From Saprospirales bacterium (lineage in GTDB: Bacteria > Bacteroidota > Bacteroidia > Chitinophagales > Saprospiraceae), in NCBI GenBank assembly GCA_947459365.1, contig CANHDG010000005.1, forward strand, positions 1-40,004: a stretch of DNA of 40,004 bases, written 5' to 3'. Under the pieces are notes generated by a model that saw nothing but the letters and a program-made list of their open reading frames with translations, did no database searches and had not been told where the DNA came from. Position 1 is the stretch's first letter. Each line of letters begins with the position of its first letter. The position numbers were made by a program, and so were the translations under genes. Positions 28,837 through 37,341 of the stretch are shown piece by piece.

Positions 28837-30867
28837 TTATTCAATAGTAACTTTTGCGATTCGGTCACCAACTTGGAGTTGATGAACAACATTCATAGCT
28901 TTTGTTACGCGTCCAAAAAGGGTGTATCTTCCATCTAGGTGTGGGGTTGGACTATGTGTAATAAACCATTGGGTTGATTCAGTGTCAAATCCAGCCGAAG
29001 CCATGCCCACCATGCCTTCATCTTCATACCACAAAGGACCAATCTCAGTTCTGATTGTATAGTCTTTTGCTCCGTATCCATCTCCTCTTGGGCAGCCGTC
29101 TTGTACAACAAAGTTGGGAACTACCCTATGGAATGTTTTATTATCGAAAAAACCTTCCTTGGCTAGATTAATAAAGTTGAGTACGGATGCAGGGGCCATT
29201 TCAGGGTAAAAACGTATTTCGAATTCGCCTTTTGAGGTTTGAACGATGGCTCTCGTATCTGGTTTGTAAAGATTATAGGAGGCCCATTCAATGGGATGAT
29301 TATAGGTTGGTTTTGTTGGCTTGGAGCTTGGTTGGCCCGTAAAATAAGAGATTGTTTTTTCAAGTGCTTGGTAGGCCTCAATATCTCTAGGCATTTTTAA
29401 ACTTTTCAGGCTTTCTTGCCAGTTGGTTATTCTTGCAGAGTCTCTGATAGTGGCGAAGTTAGGAGCGTTAGCCAGAAAAGCAGGAGCTGCCTCTGCGATG
29501 ACGCCTGGATCATTCGTTGCGATTAGCTCTCTGAGATAGTAGTACAAATCCCTACGGGCGCCCCTTGCACCTTCTCCAAATACGGCGTAGAAGTTAGGCC
29601 GTTCGCAAATTAACCGTAAACACTCTGCTGCGGCTGATTTGACGGCAGGGTGTGTTGCCGACTTTCCTTTTTCATAGATCCAGTTGTATTGCCAGGGGAA
29701 TTCAGCGAGTCCTCGGAGGCAAGCAGCTTGTTCATAAGGATTTTGCGATTGAAGAAACATTTCCCTTAAACGATAATTGACAAAATCTTTTGATTCGGGC
29801 TTGGCCCTTCCGCTCAGCCACTTATTGGAGGCATGGAACAGCGCTACCCTACTCTGCCAGAAAAGCGACTCGTTCTCACGAGCGATTCTCCAGTAGTAGT
29901 CTCCATCTTTTTCGTTTCCATTTTGTATAAAAAAGCTGGCTGCCACTTTTGAAATGTGTTGGTTAGAATCTGCAATAAAAGGAACTACCAGTTGGCGGAC
30001 CGTATCGTAAGGGAACTTGGTGAGTGCATTGATTAGGTTACACTTAACTCTCCAGTCAGATTCTGTTTTAAGGGCATTAGAGAGAAGGCGGAAGGATGGG
30101 CCGGTTGTAGATTTTCCAAGGGCAGTTGCTAGGGCCATTCGGATATCTGGGTCAATTGCCCTTACAAACGCTGCGGCCATTACAACAGCTTGTGTGCTGT
30201 CAGGGCTAATATCAGTTGTTCTTGCTAAGTAGTGGGTTGCCATTAATCGGGCTGATTCTGGGACTTGTTCATCCGCAGCGTATCGAATCATCAGGTCAGT
30301 AGCTAACGGATCGGTGATTTTTCGTTGGCCGAAACGGTAGATCGCTCTACATTGACCTAGCAGTAGTAGTGTATCAGATTTTTTATAGGTACTAATCAAG
30401 GCCATATTTTTGAGGCTAGTGACGGTTCCGCACTTACCAATTGCCTCTAAAACAACAGCGTTGAATCGTTGGTGTTGGGATAGCGAGTCATCAGACTGGA
30501 AGCTGTTAATCAGTACTCTTTCTGCGTTTGGTGCTCCAATTTGACCTAATGAAAATGCTGCTGCAATCCGCACATCTTCGACAGGGTCTTTTAGTAATTT
30601 TGAAAGGGGGTCTACGATGGAGGAGTCGCCGAAGGTAGTGAAGGAAAGGGCTGCCAAATATCTTGCTGTGGCATCTGGTTCCTTAAAATATGCTATAAGA
30701 CTATCGATTTCTTGTCGGTCGCGGAAGTTGTAGATTCGTTGAAGCCGCTTGTTATTTAGGTCGATGTTCACCTCATCGACAGGTCCTGCTTTGCGGTTAG
30801 GATCCGGGGGGACACAGGATAGGAGGAGCGAGGAAGCTAGGATAGACCAGAAAAACCAGTAGCGCAT
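28837..30867 (-). CDS. HEAT-repeat lipoprotein fused to a C-terminal cyclophilin-type peptidyl-prolyl isomerase domain
   Basis: Lipobox LLLSC; HEAT-like repeats (YLAALSFTTFGDSSIVDPLSKLLKDPVEDVRIAAAFSLGQIG); cyclophilin domain SKGEFEIRFYPEMAPASVLNFINLAKEGFFDNKTFHRVVPNFVVQDGCPRGDG. Confidence 0.92.
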   Translation of the reverse strand: MRYWFFWSILASSLLLSCVPPDPNRKAGPVDEVNIDLNNKRLQRIYNFRDRQEIDSLIAYFKEPDATARYLAALSFTTFGDSSIVDPLSKLLKDPVEDVRIAAAFSLGQIGAPNAERVLINSFQSDDSLSQHQRFNAVVLEAIGKCGTVTSLKNMALISTYKKSDTLLLLGQCRAIYRFGQRKITDPLATDLMIRYAADEQVPESARLMATHYLARTTDISPDSTQAVVMAAAFVRAIDPDIRMALATALGKSTTGPSFRLLSNALKTESDWRVKCNLINALTKFPYDTVRQLVVPFIADSNQHISKVAASFFIQNGNEKDGDYYWRIARENESLFWQSRVALFHASNKWLSGRAKPESKDFVNYRLREMFLQSQNPYEQAACLRGLAEFPWQYNWIYEKGKSATHPAVKSAAAECLRLICERPNFYAVFGEGARGARRDLYYYLRELIATNDPGVIAEAAPAFLANAPNFATIRDSARITNWQESLKSLKMPRDIEAYQALEKTISYFTGQPSSKPTKPTYNHPIEWASYNLYKPDTRAIVQTSKGEFEIRFYPEMAPASVLNFINLAKEGFFDNKTFHRVVPNFVVQDGCPRGDGYGAKDYTIRTEIGPLWYEDEGMVGMASAGFDTESTQWFITHSPTPHLDGRYTLFGRVTKAMNVVHQLQVGDRIAKVTIE

Positions 30868-31130
30868 ATAAATAAGGTTATTTTACGGGACAAAGTTAGC
30901 AAATATTGCTTCAAAGAGGGTTGTTTTGATTGTTATGGGTAATTATTAGTTTATTGTGGTGGGTTCATTTATGGGGAAAGAGTTGGGGTTGGTGCTAGAT
31001 AGGATTCTGTCTTGACTTGTGGGGAATGGTTGGGCCTACGTTTGTAATAATAATCCGGGAGGTGGTTAGTGGCAGATGTAGGATTTTCCCTACTTTTGTC
31101 AGACTAACAATATAAAAACATTTTATTTTC

Positions 31131-32288
31131 ATGCCTATTTATCATAAACTAGGGAAAATACCTTCCAAGCGGCATGTTGTTTTCGAAAAGGCTGATGGTG
31201 GTCTTTATTATGAGCAGCTTTTCGGTACGGTTGGATTTGATGGTATGTCTTCCCTTTTATATCAGATTCATCGTCCGACGATGGTCAAGTCCATCGGTGA
31301 GGTGCTAGATGTTCGTCCCAAGATTGCGGTGGAGCATAATATGAAGGCGATGTTACTGAAGGGTTTTCAGGTTGCTCCAAAGGATGACTATTTGGAGAGC
31401 CGCGAACCATTATTAGTAAACAGCGATATTTATGTTGGTTTGGCAGCTCCGAGGCAATCGCTGCGTGATTATTTTTATAAGAATGCGGATGCGGATGAAT
31501 TGCTATTTGTACATCGAGGGACGGGCACGTTAAGGACCTTTTTGGGCAATATTCGTTTTGAGTATGGTGATTACCTTGTGATTCCAAGGGGGATGATTTA
31601 CCAGATTGAATTTGATACGACGGACAATCGATTGTTGTATGCTGAGTCATTTCATCCGATTTATACACCCAAACGGTATCGAAATTGGTTTGGACAGTTA
31701 TTGGAGCATTCGCCATTTTGTGAGCGTGATTATAAATTGCCTGAAAACCTTGAGACCTATGATGAAAAGGGAGAGTTTTTGATTAAGGTGAAAAAACAAG
31801 GTCAATTACACCAAATGGTATACTCATCGCACCCATTTGATGTAGTAGGCTGGGATGGGTATAATTTTCCATACGGATTTTCCATACATAATTTTGAACC
31901 CATTACTGGTCGAGTACATCAGCCTCCGCCTGTTCATCAAACGTTTGAAACGAGTGCGTTTGTGGTTTGTTCGTTTTGTCCTCGACTATATGATTATCAT
32001 CCGAAGGCGATACCTGCACCCTATAATCACTCAAACATCGATTCGGATGAGGTACTTTATTATGTGGATGGGGATTTTATGAGTCGCAACAATATTGAAC
32101 AAGGCCATATTACCTTACACCCTGGAGGTATTCCACATGGACCGCATCCTGGTGCTTACGAGCGGAGTATTGGTCAGAAAGAGACCCATGAATTAGCGGT
32201 AATGATTGACACGTTCAAACCGTTCCAAGTTACTGAGAATGCTTTAAGGATTGATGATGGTAAGTATTATCTATCCTGGATGGAGTAA
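31131..32288 (+). CDS. hmgA: Homogentisate 1,2-dioxygenase
   Basis: MPIYHKLGKIPSKRHVVFEK...YEQLFGTVGFDGMSSLLYQIHRPT; metal-binding VHQTFETSAFVVCSFCPRLYDYHPKAIPAPYNHSNIDSDEVLYYVDGDF and GGIPHGPHPG. Confidence 0.9.
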   Translation: MPIYHKLGKIPSKRHVVFEKADGGLYYEQLFGTVGFDGMSSLLYQIHRPTMVKSIGEVLDVRPKIAVEHNMKAMLLKGFQVAPKDDYLESREPLLVNSDIYVGLAAPRQSLRDYFYKNADADELLFVHRGTGTLRTFLGNIRFEYGDYLVIPRGMIYQIEFDTTDNRLLYAESFHPIYTPKRYRNWFGQLLEHSPFCERDYKLPENLETYDEKGEFLIKVKKQGQLHQMVYSSHPFDVVGWDGYNFPYGFSIHNFEPITGRVHQPPPVHQTFETSAFVVCSFCPRLYDYHPKAIPAPYNHSNIDSDEVLYYVDGDFMSRNNIEQGHITLHPGGIPHGPHPGAYERSIGQKETHELAVMIDTFKPFQVTENALRIDDGKYYLSWME

Positions 32289-32300
32289 TTTAGTAACAAT

Positions 32301-32339
32301 TAAAAAGCCCGGCCTGAATTTTCAAGTCGGGCTTTTTAA
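32301..32339. terminator. Bidirectional Rho-independent terminator
   Basis: AAAAAGCCCGGCCTGAATTTTCAAGTCGGGCTTTTT between convergent genes. Confidence 0.9.
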
Positions 32340-32352
32340 TTGTAACGTATCT

Positions 32353-33705
32353 CTACAATGTGGTAATGAGTCCCGCTTGGAGTGTAGTTGAATTTGTGGT
32401 TGAGGCTTCAGGGCCAAATCCTTTTCCAGCTATTTGACGGCGATAAATGGGCTCTGCGTAGGCAATTAGCCGTGGGGAAAGTTGGCGCTGAAATCGAATA
32501 CCGGCATCAACGGATGCGAAAAAGTTATCTTTAAGTTGGCCGTTATCTAGCAGGCCTGCTACGGAAGGCAGCGTTGGATTGCCAGGCAAGCTTGATCCTT
32601 GAGGGGGGGTGGGATAAGGTATATGGCGGTAGGTAAAGGATTTGGACGAGGCGATTTGTGCGGTCCCTCCAACTGTAGCGTGTAGGCTGTTTTTTCCCCA
32701 GCGTGTAATTTGTCTTGTCGCTTTTACAGGTATAGATACCATGGAGGCTTTTACCTGATCGGTACTTATTCCGAATGTTTGGTCTCCTTGTTGATAGAGC
32801 TCGAAGACATCTGTATCTGTTTTAAGTGTAAGTTGGGAATAGGATGCACCTAATTCAAGTCCCCATTTCGCTTTTTTAGCAGCTACTGCCATACCGACTA
32901 ATGGGGTTGTGGTTGAGGTCGAGAATCCGTTTTGTGTGTGCAGGTTAAGTCGTTGAATACCGGAGTAGGCAATTAATTGTAACTGTTTAGCCGTGCTTTT
33001 ACGCTTTAGGTAAGGTGTAGCTACCCTTGGAATGTTTGTCAGCTGGTTATCTGGGTTGGTTAGCTGGAAGCCGAGTGTTTGGAGAAGAGCAAGCGGAATC
33101 AGCTTAGAAGGCCCATTGTTAACCGGGTTTGGTTGAGAGAGGTCGGTTTGAATTGGAAAGAGTAATGGGGTATGGCTAGGGTCAGGGATTTCATTAGAAA
33201 TAGTAGCTACGCTATTGATTGAATAGGACGAGCTTTCGAAAAGAGAGGTGTTTGATGCGTTTAGTGAATGCGTTGTCTTGCTTTTTAAGAATTTTTCTGC
33301 CTTAGCCATTGGGATTTCCTTATTGATGGGAAGATCGTTTACTGGCATTTTAAAAGGGTAGACATTATTGTGGAGGATGTTATTAAAGTTTGCCGCAAAA
33401 AGTAAGATAATTGCTGCTTCGGCCACTTTAATCAACCTTATGCGTTGTATCGTAGCGTTTTGAGTGAGTTGCCTAGCCATTTTATTCCAATGACTGTATT
33501 GGTAGGGCACCTCTAATTCTTGGAGTGCTGTCCTCAGTTGTTTGTCAAAGAGTTCACTATTTTTCTCGAGGTGTGGGCCTGTCATGGGGGCATCGGCTTT
33601 ATCGTCTAATTTTTGACGGAGTGCTTCCCAAGAAGTTGGGTCGTATGCCTCTTCCAAATTTTGAAGGGACTCGGCTATTTTTTGATCAAAAGTAAACTTG
33701 TTCAT
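32353..33705 (-). CDS. Single-TM membrane protein with tandem N-terminal motif and C-terminal beta-barrel-like region; putative anti-sigma/outer membrane protein
   Basis: Two similar N-terminal motifs (FDQKIAESLQNLEEAYDPTSWEALRQKLDD and FDKQLRTALQELEVPYQYSHWNKMARQLTQ), TM LIKVAEAAIILLFAANF, C-terminal alternating beta-strand pattern. Downstream of an ECF sigma gene. Confidence 0.65.
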   Translation of the reverse strand: MNKFTFDQKIAESLQNLEEAYDPTSWEALRQKLDDKADAPMTGPHLEKNSELFDKQLRTALQELEVPYQYSHWNKMARQLTQNATIQRIRLIKVAEAAIILLFAANFNNILHNNVYPFKMPVNDLPINKEIPMAKAEKFLKSKTTHSLNASNTSLFESSSYSINSVATISNEIPDPSHTPLLFPIQTDLSQPNPVNNGPSKLIPLALLQTLGFQLTNPDNQLTNIPRVATPYLKRKSTAKQLQLIAYSGIQRLNLHTQNGFSTSTTTPLVGMAVAAKKAKWGLELGASYSQLTLKTDTDVFELYQQGDQTFGISTDQVKASMVSIPVKATRQITRWGKNSLHATVGGTAQIASSKSFTYRHIPYPTPPQGSSLPGNPTLPSVAGLLDNGQLKDNFFASVDAGIRFQRQLSPRLIAYAEPIYRRQIAGKGFGPEASTTNSTTLQAGLITTL

Positions 33706-33739
33706 GGATGCAGGTGGTTCGGATGATTATTGATTGGGG

Positions 33740-34309
33740 TTATTTAGGTTCGAACTCCATTCGTTTTGCAACAAAATATTCCTGAAGTTTGGTGCGGGCT
33801 TTTACGAGGTTGCTTCTGGACGTGCTCTCTGTTATTTGCAACGCCTCACCAATTTCTTTATGGGAAAATCCTTCGATTACATATAAGTTAAACACCGCCC
33901 GGTAAGCAGGAGATAGTGTTTGTACGGCATCTAGGATTTCTTTTTCTGTTAAATCGCTAAGTGCATCTGGTTGAGCTTCATCGGAGATGGAGTAGGCTGT
34001 TTCGATGTCTTCTGTTCTTCTTCTCACTTGTCGGCGATGATGGTCAATACAATTATTGACGACTACAGTGCGCATCCAGGCAATAAGTGAGGTGCCAGGT
34101 TTATATCGGGTAATATTTTGGAATATTTTGATAAAGCCCTCATGAAGTAAGTCAAGTGCTTCATCACGAGACCCTGCGTAGCGCAGGCAAACCCCCATCA
34201 GCTTGCCGTAGTGTTCTTCGTACAAGCGTTGTTGTGCCCAGCGTTCTTCACGTGCTAGTGCAGTAATAAAGTCTTGCTCAACTCGTTCCAAGTCTAGGGC
34301 GAAATCCAT
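33740..34309 (-). CDS. ECF-type RNA polymerase sigma factor
   Basis: EEHYGKLMGVCLRYAGSRDEALDLLHEGFIKIFQNITRYKPGTSLIAWMRTVVVNNCIDHHRR and LSPAYRAVFNLYVIEGFSHKEIGEALQITESTSRSNLVKARTKLQ; sigma2/sigma4 domains. Confidence 0.95.
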   Translation of the reverse strand: MDFALDLERVEQDFITALAREERWAQQRLYEEHYGKLMGVCLRYAGSRDEALDLLHEGFIKIFQNITRYKPGTSLIAWMRTVVVNNCIDHHRRQVRRRTEDIETAYSISDEAQPDALSDLTEKEILDAVQTLSPAYRAVFNLYVIEGFSHKEIGEALQITESTSRSNLVKARTKLQEYFVAKRMEFEPK

Positions 34310-34651
34310 AGATTGATTTCTGGAGGAAAGTTAGTGATAAAATAAATAATATTGTCTGTTGGAGCAGACTTCTTCTATTAACGGATAGAAAGTTAAAATA
34401 GCTGCCATTTGGATAAAAATTGTGGATCATTCCTTTTTCGATGAAGACTTTGCTGTTTTTAAATGTTACGAGATTGTATGTTTGGTGGAAATTGGGATTA
34501 AAAATCTTCAGGTTAGGGTATTTTAGTTGGTGAGTTAATAAACTTGTACTTTTGTTTTCGAGTGTATTTGTTGAAGCTGCTTCTTTTTAGGGATACTTAG
34601 GGGGAGTTGGTCTTTTGTTTCATTTAATTATTTAGAAAAATTTACATAGTA

Positions 34652-36922
34652 ATGTTGATAAATTATGTTTGGAGGAGACGTCTATTTTTCCTCGTGAGTT
34701 TGCTGAATAGCATATTCGTGCTTAATGCTCAGGATACCGAGGCCAGGATCAATTTGCTGTTGGCGAAGATGACGGTAGATGAGAAGATTGGGCAGTTGAA
34801 TCAGCTGCCTGGAGATCTAATGACGGGTTCGGAAGTGGGCAAAGAGGACTTATTAGCCCAGATCAGATCGGGAAGGGTTGGAAGCGTGCTGAGCCATACC
34901 AATTTTGAGCAAAAAATTATTCTTCAACGAGCAGCGGTTTCGGAAAGTCGACTGGGAATACCATTGCTTTTTGGTTTTGATGTTATTCACGGTTATAAGA
35001 CCGTATTCCCTATTCCATTGGCACAAGCTGCCAGTTGGGACATGCGTGCGATCGAGGAGGTTGAGCGAATAGCAGCGCGCGAGGCTTCGGCAGACGGGCA
35101 GCATTGGACCTTTTCCCCCATGGTAGATGTCTCGAGGGATCCAAGGTGGGGGCGTGTGATGGAGGGGGCTGGGGAGGATCCGTATTTAAGCGGTAAAATT
35201 GCAGAGGCTAGGGTTAGAGGATTTCAAGGAGACGATTTGGGTCAAAGCAGTACGATTGCTGCTTGTGCCAAGCATTTTGCCGGCTATGGTTTTTCGGAGG
35301 CAGGAAGGGACTATAATACAGTGGATATGAGTGAGCAGCGGTTGAGGGAAGTGGTTTTGCCGCCTTTTAAAGCTGCTGCAAAGGTTGGTGTGGCTACTTT
35401 CATGAATGCGTTTAATACGCTTAATGGGGTACCTGCTAGTATGAATAAGTATTTGATTACGGATATTCTGCGAGGCGAATGGACTTGGAGCGGGTTGGTG
35501 GTGAGTGACTGGAATTCTTTTGGGGAAACAATCGTCCATGGTGCAGCAGCTGACGATGTCGATGCTGCATCCAAATGCTTAAGTGCGGGTAGTGACATGG
35601 ACATGGCGGGTGGGACCTTTCAGCGTGGATTAAAAAAAGCATTGGAGGGCAAACGAATCTCAATGCAGCAGCTCGATGAGGCAGTACGGAGGGTGTTGCG
35701 TTTAAAGTATAGTTTAGGCTTGTTTGATAATCCATTTTTGTATTTAGATGGGGAAAGGAGGTTAAAGGAACTTTCTCAACCAGTGTACCGAGAGACGGCT
35801 AGGTCAATAGCCGCTAGCTCCATGGTCTTGCTCAAAAATCAAGGTAAAATTTTACCTATTCGACCTGCGGCAGGTTTAAAAAAGAAAATTGCAATTGTAG
35901 GGCCGATGGCTGATAGCAAAACGAATAAGGACTACATGAGTTTTTGGACCTTGGGTTTGGGGATGCAGTATTATGACTCCACCCAAGTTGTGACTCCCGC
36001 GGAAGGGTTAAAGCCGGTATTAGAAAATATGGGCTATGAAGTGTTGGTTCGTCCTGTTTGTACAGCAGGAGATTGTGATGAAAAGTCGTATGCGATGATG
36101 ATCGAAACAGCTAGGGAAGCCGATATTATTATTGCCTGTGTAGGTGAGCGAGGTTTAGATTGTGGGGAAAGCAAGTCGGTGGCTAGTCTTGATTTACCCC
36201 GAAATCAAGAAGGGTTATTAAGGCTTTTGGGCCGTTTTGGGAAACCTGTTGTGATGGTGCTATTTAACAGTCGACCAATGACTTTTGAATGGGCATCGGA
36301 GAATATACCGGCTATTTTGGTGGCTTGGCAGCCAGGGTTTGAGACTGGGAATGCGTTAGCAGATGTTTTGACGGGCAGGGTAAACCCTTCAGGCAAGCTT
36401 CCGATGACTTTTCCTAGGAAGGTGGGCCAGGTTCCAATCTATTACAATCATTTAAGGACGGGGCGTCCTCAGGCCTCTTTTGGTATGCCTTTTACTAGTG
36501 GGTACTTGGATGTCTCTGCCACTCCTGCGTACCCTTTTGGTCATGGTCTTAGCTACACGGAGTTTCAGTATTCCGATATTACAATCACTAAACCAACATT
36601 GGAGAAGGGGGAGTCGTTAGCGGCGTCAATATCCGTTACAAATATTGGTGACCGGATAGGTAGTGAAGTAATTCAGTGTTATACACAAGATCTTACAGCT
36701 GAGGTAGCGAGGCCAGTGAAAGAGTTAAAGCGATTTTTAAAGATTACGCTAAATCCGGGTGAAACGAAAAAGATCCAATTAAAGATCAGTCAAGAGGATC
36801 TTTCTTATTGGGATAATGAGCTGCGATTTAGAGTAGATCCAGGGAAGTTCAAATTGTTTATTGGTGGAAGTTCTGAAGCCGTTAAAGAGGCTGATTTTGA
36901 AGTAAAGAGTATTAAGAAATAA
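34652..36922 (+). CDS. Glycoside hydrolase family 3 beta-glucosidase (BglX-like)
   Basis: MTVDEKIGQLNQLPGDLMTG, FGFDVIHGYKTVFPIPLAQAASWD, FSPMVDVSRDPRWGRVMEGAGEDPYLSG, LVVSDWNSFGE (nucleophile SDW), FPFGHGLSYTEF and C-terminal FnIII-like domain. Confidence 0.95.
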   Translation: MLINYVWRRRLFFLVSLLNSIFVLNAQDTEARINLLLAKMTVDEKIGQLNQLPGDLMTGSEVGKEDLLAQIRSGRVGSVLSHTNFEQKIILQRAAVSESRLGIPLLFGFDVIHGYKTVFPIPLAQAASWDMRAIEEVERIAAREASADGQHWTFSPMVDVSRDPRWGRVMEGAGEDPYLSGKIAEARVRGFQGDDLGQSSTIAACAKHFAGYGFSEAGRDYNTVDMSEQRLREVVLPPFKAAAKVGVATFMNAFNTLNGVPASMNKYLITDILRGEWTWSGLVVSDWNSFGETIVHGAAADDVDAASKCLSAGSDMDMAGGTFQRGLKKALEGKRISMQQLDEAVRRVLRLKYSLGLFDNPFLYLDGERRLKELSQPVYRETARSIAASSMVLLKNQGKILPIRPAAGLKKKIAIVGPMADSKTNKDYMSFWTLGLGMQYYDSTQVVTPAEGLKPVLENMGYEVLVRPVCTAGDCDEKSYAMMIETAREADIIIACVGERGLDCGESKSVASLDLPRNQEGLLRLLGRFGKPVVMVLFNSRPMTFEWASENIPAILVAWQPGFETGNALADVLTGRVNPSGKLPMTFPRKVGQVPIYYNHLRTGRPQASFGMPFTSGYLDVSATPAYPFGHGLSYTEFQYSDITITKPTLEKGESLAASISVTNIGDRIGSEVIQCYTQDLTAEVARPVKELKRFLKITLNPGETKKIQLKISQEDLSYWDNELRFRVDPGKFKLFIGGSSEAVKEADFEVKSIKK

Positions 36923-36936
36923 TAAAACGTATTAAA

Positions 36937-37308
36937 ATGGAAGCTACAGAACCAGGGCACTTATCCCCTACCCTTGCCGAATTGCAGCAGATGGTGGATG
37001 AGTGGATTCGTACGGTGGGTATTCGCTATTATAACGAATTGACGAATACGGCCCTTTTAATGGAAGAGGTTGGGGAGGTTGCCCGATTAATGGCAAGGAT
37101 ATATGGAGAACAATCGTTTAAATCTTCTGAGAGGGAAGCTATGGCTCCTCAGGAGTTAGCAGGGGAGATGGCTGACGTATTATTCGTGCTGGTTTGCTTG
37201 GCAAATCAGACGGGAGTAGACTTAGGGCGGGCTGTAATGGATAATATGGAGAAGAAGGCAATACGGGACGCCGAAAGGCACAAAAACAATTGGAAGCTAC
37301 AGGGCTAG
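36937..37308 (+). CDS. MazG-like nucleotide pyrophosphohydrolase
   Basis: TALLMEEVGEVARLMARIYGEQ...ELAGEMADVLFVLVCLANQTGVDL; EExxE...ExxD motif. Confidence 0.9.
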   Translation: MEATEPGHLSPTLAELQQMVDEWIRTVGIRYYNELTNTALLMEEVGEVARLMARIYGEQSFKSSEREAMAPQELAGEMADVLFVLVCLANQTGVDLGRAVMDNMEKKAIRDAERHKNNWKLQG

Positions 37309-37340
37309 ATGGAGGATCTATGCCCCGTAGCTTCCAATTG
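37287..37340. terminator. Long bidirectional terminator hairpin overlapping the 3' end of the MazG-like gene
   Basis: CAATTGGAAGCTAC-a-GGGC ... GCCC-c-GTAGCTTCCAATTG: 14 perfect bp, one mismatch, then 4 bp. T-run (TTTTTG) on the minus strand. Confidence 0.85.
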
Positions 37341-37341
37341 G

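Noticed and set aside
31285-31716. 143-aa minus-strand ORF inside homogentisate dioxygenase
   Set aside because: Antisense to a well-supported enzyme gene; no domain-like sequence.
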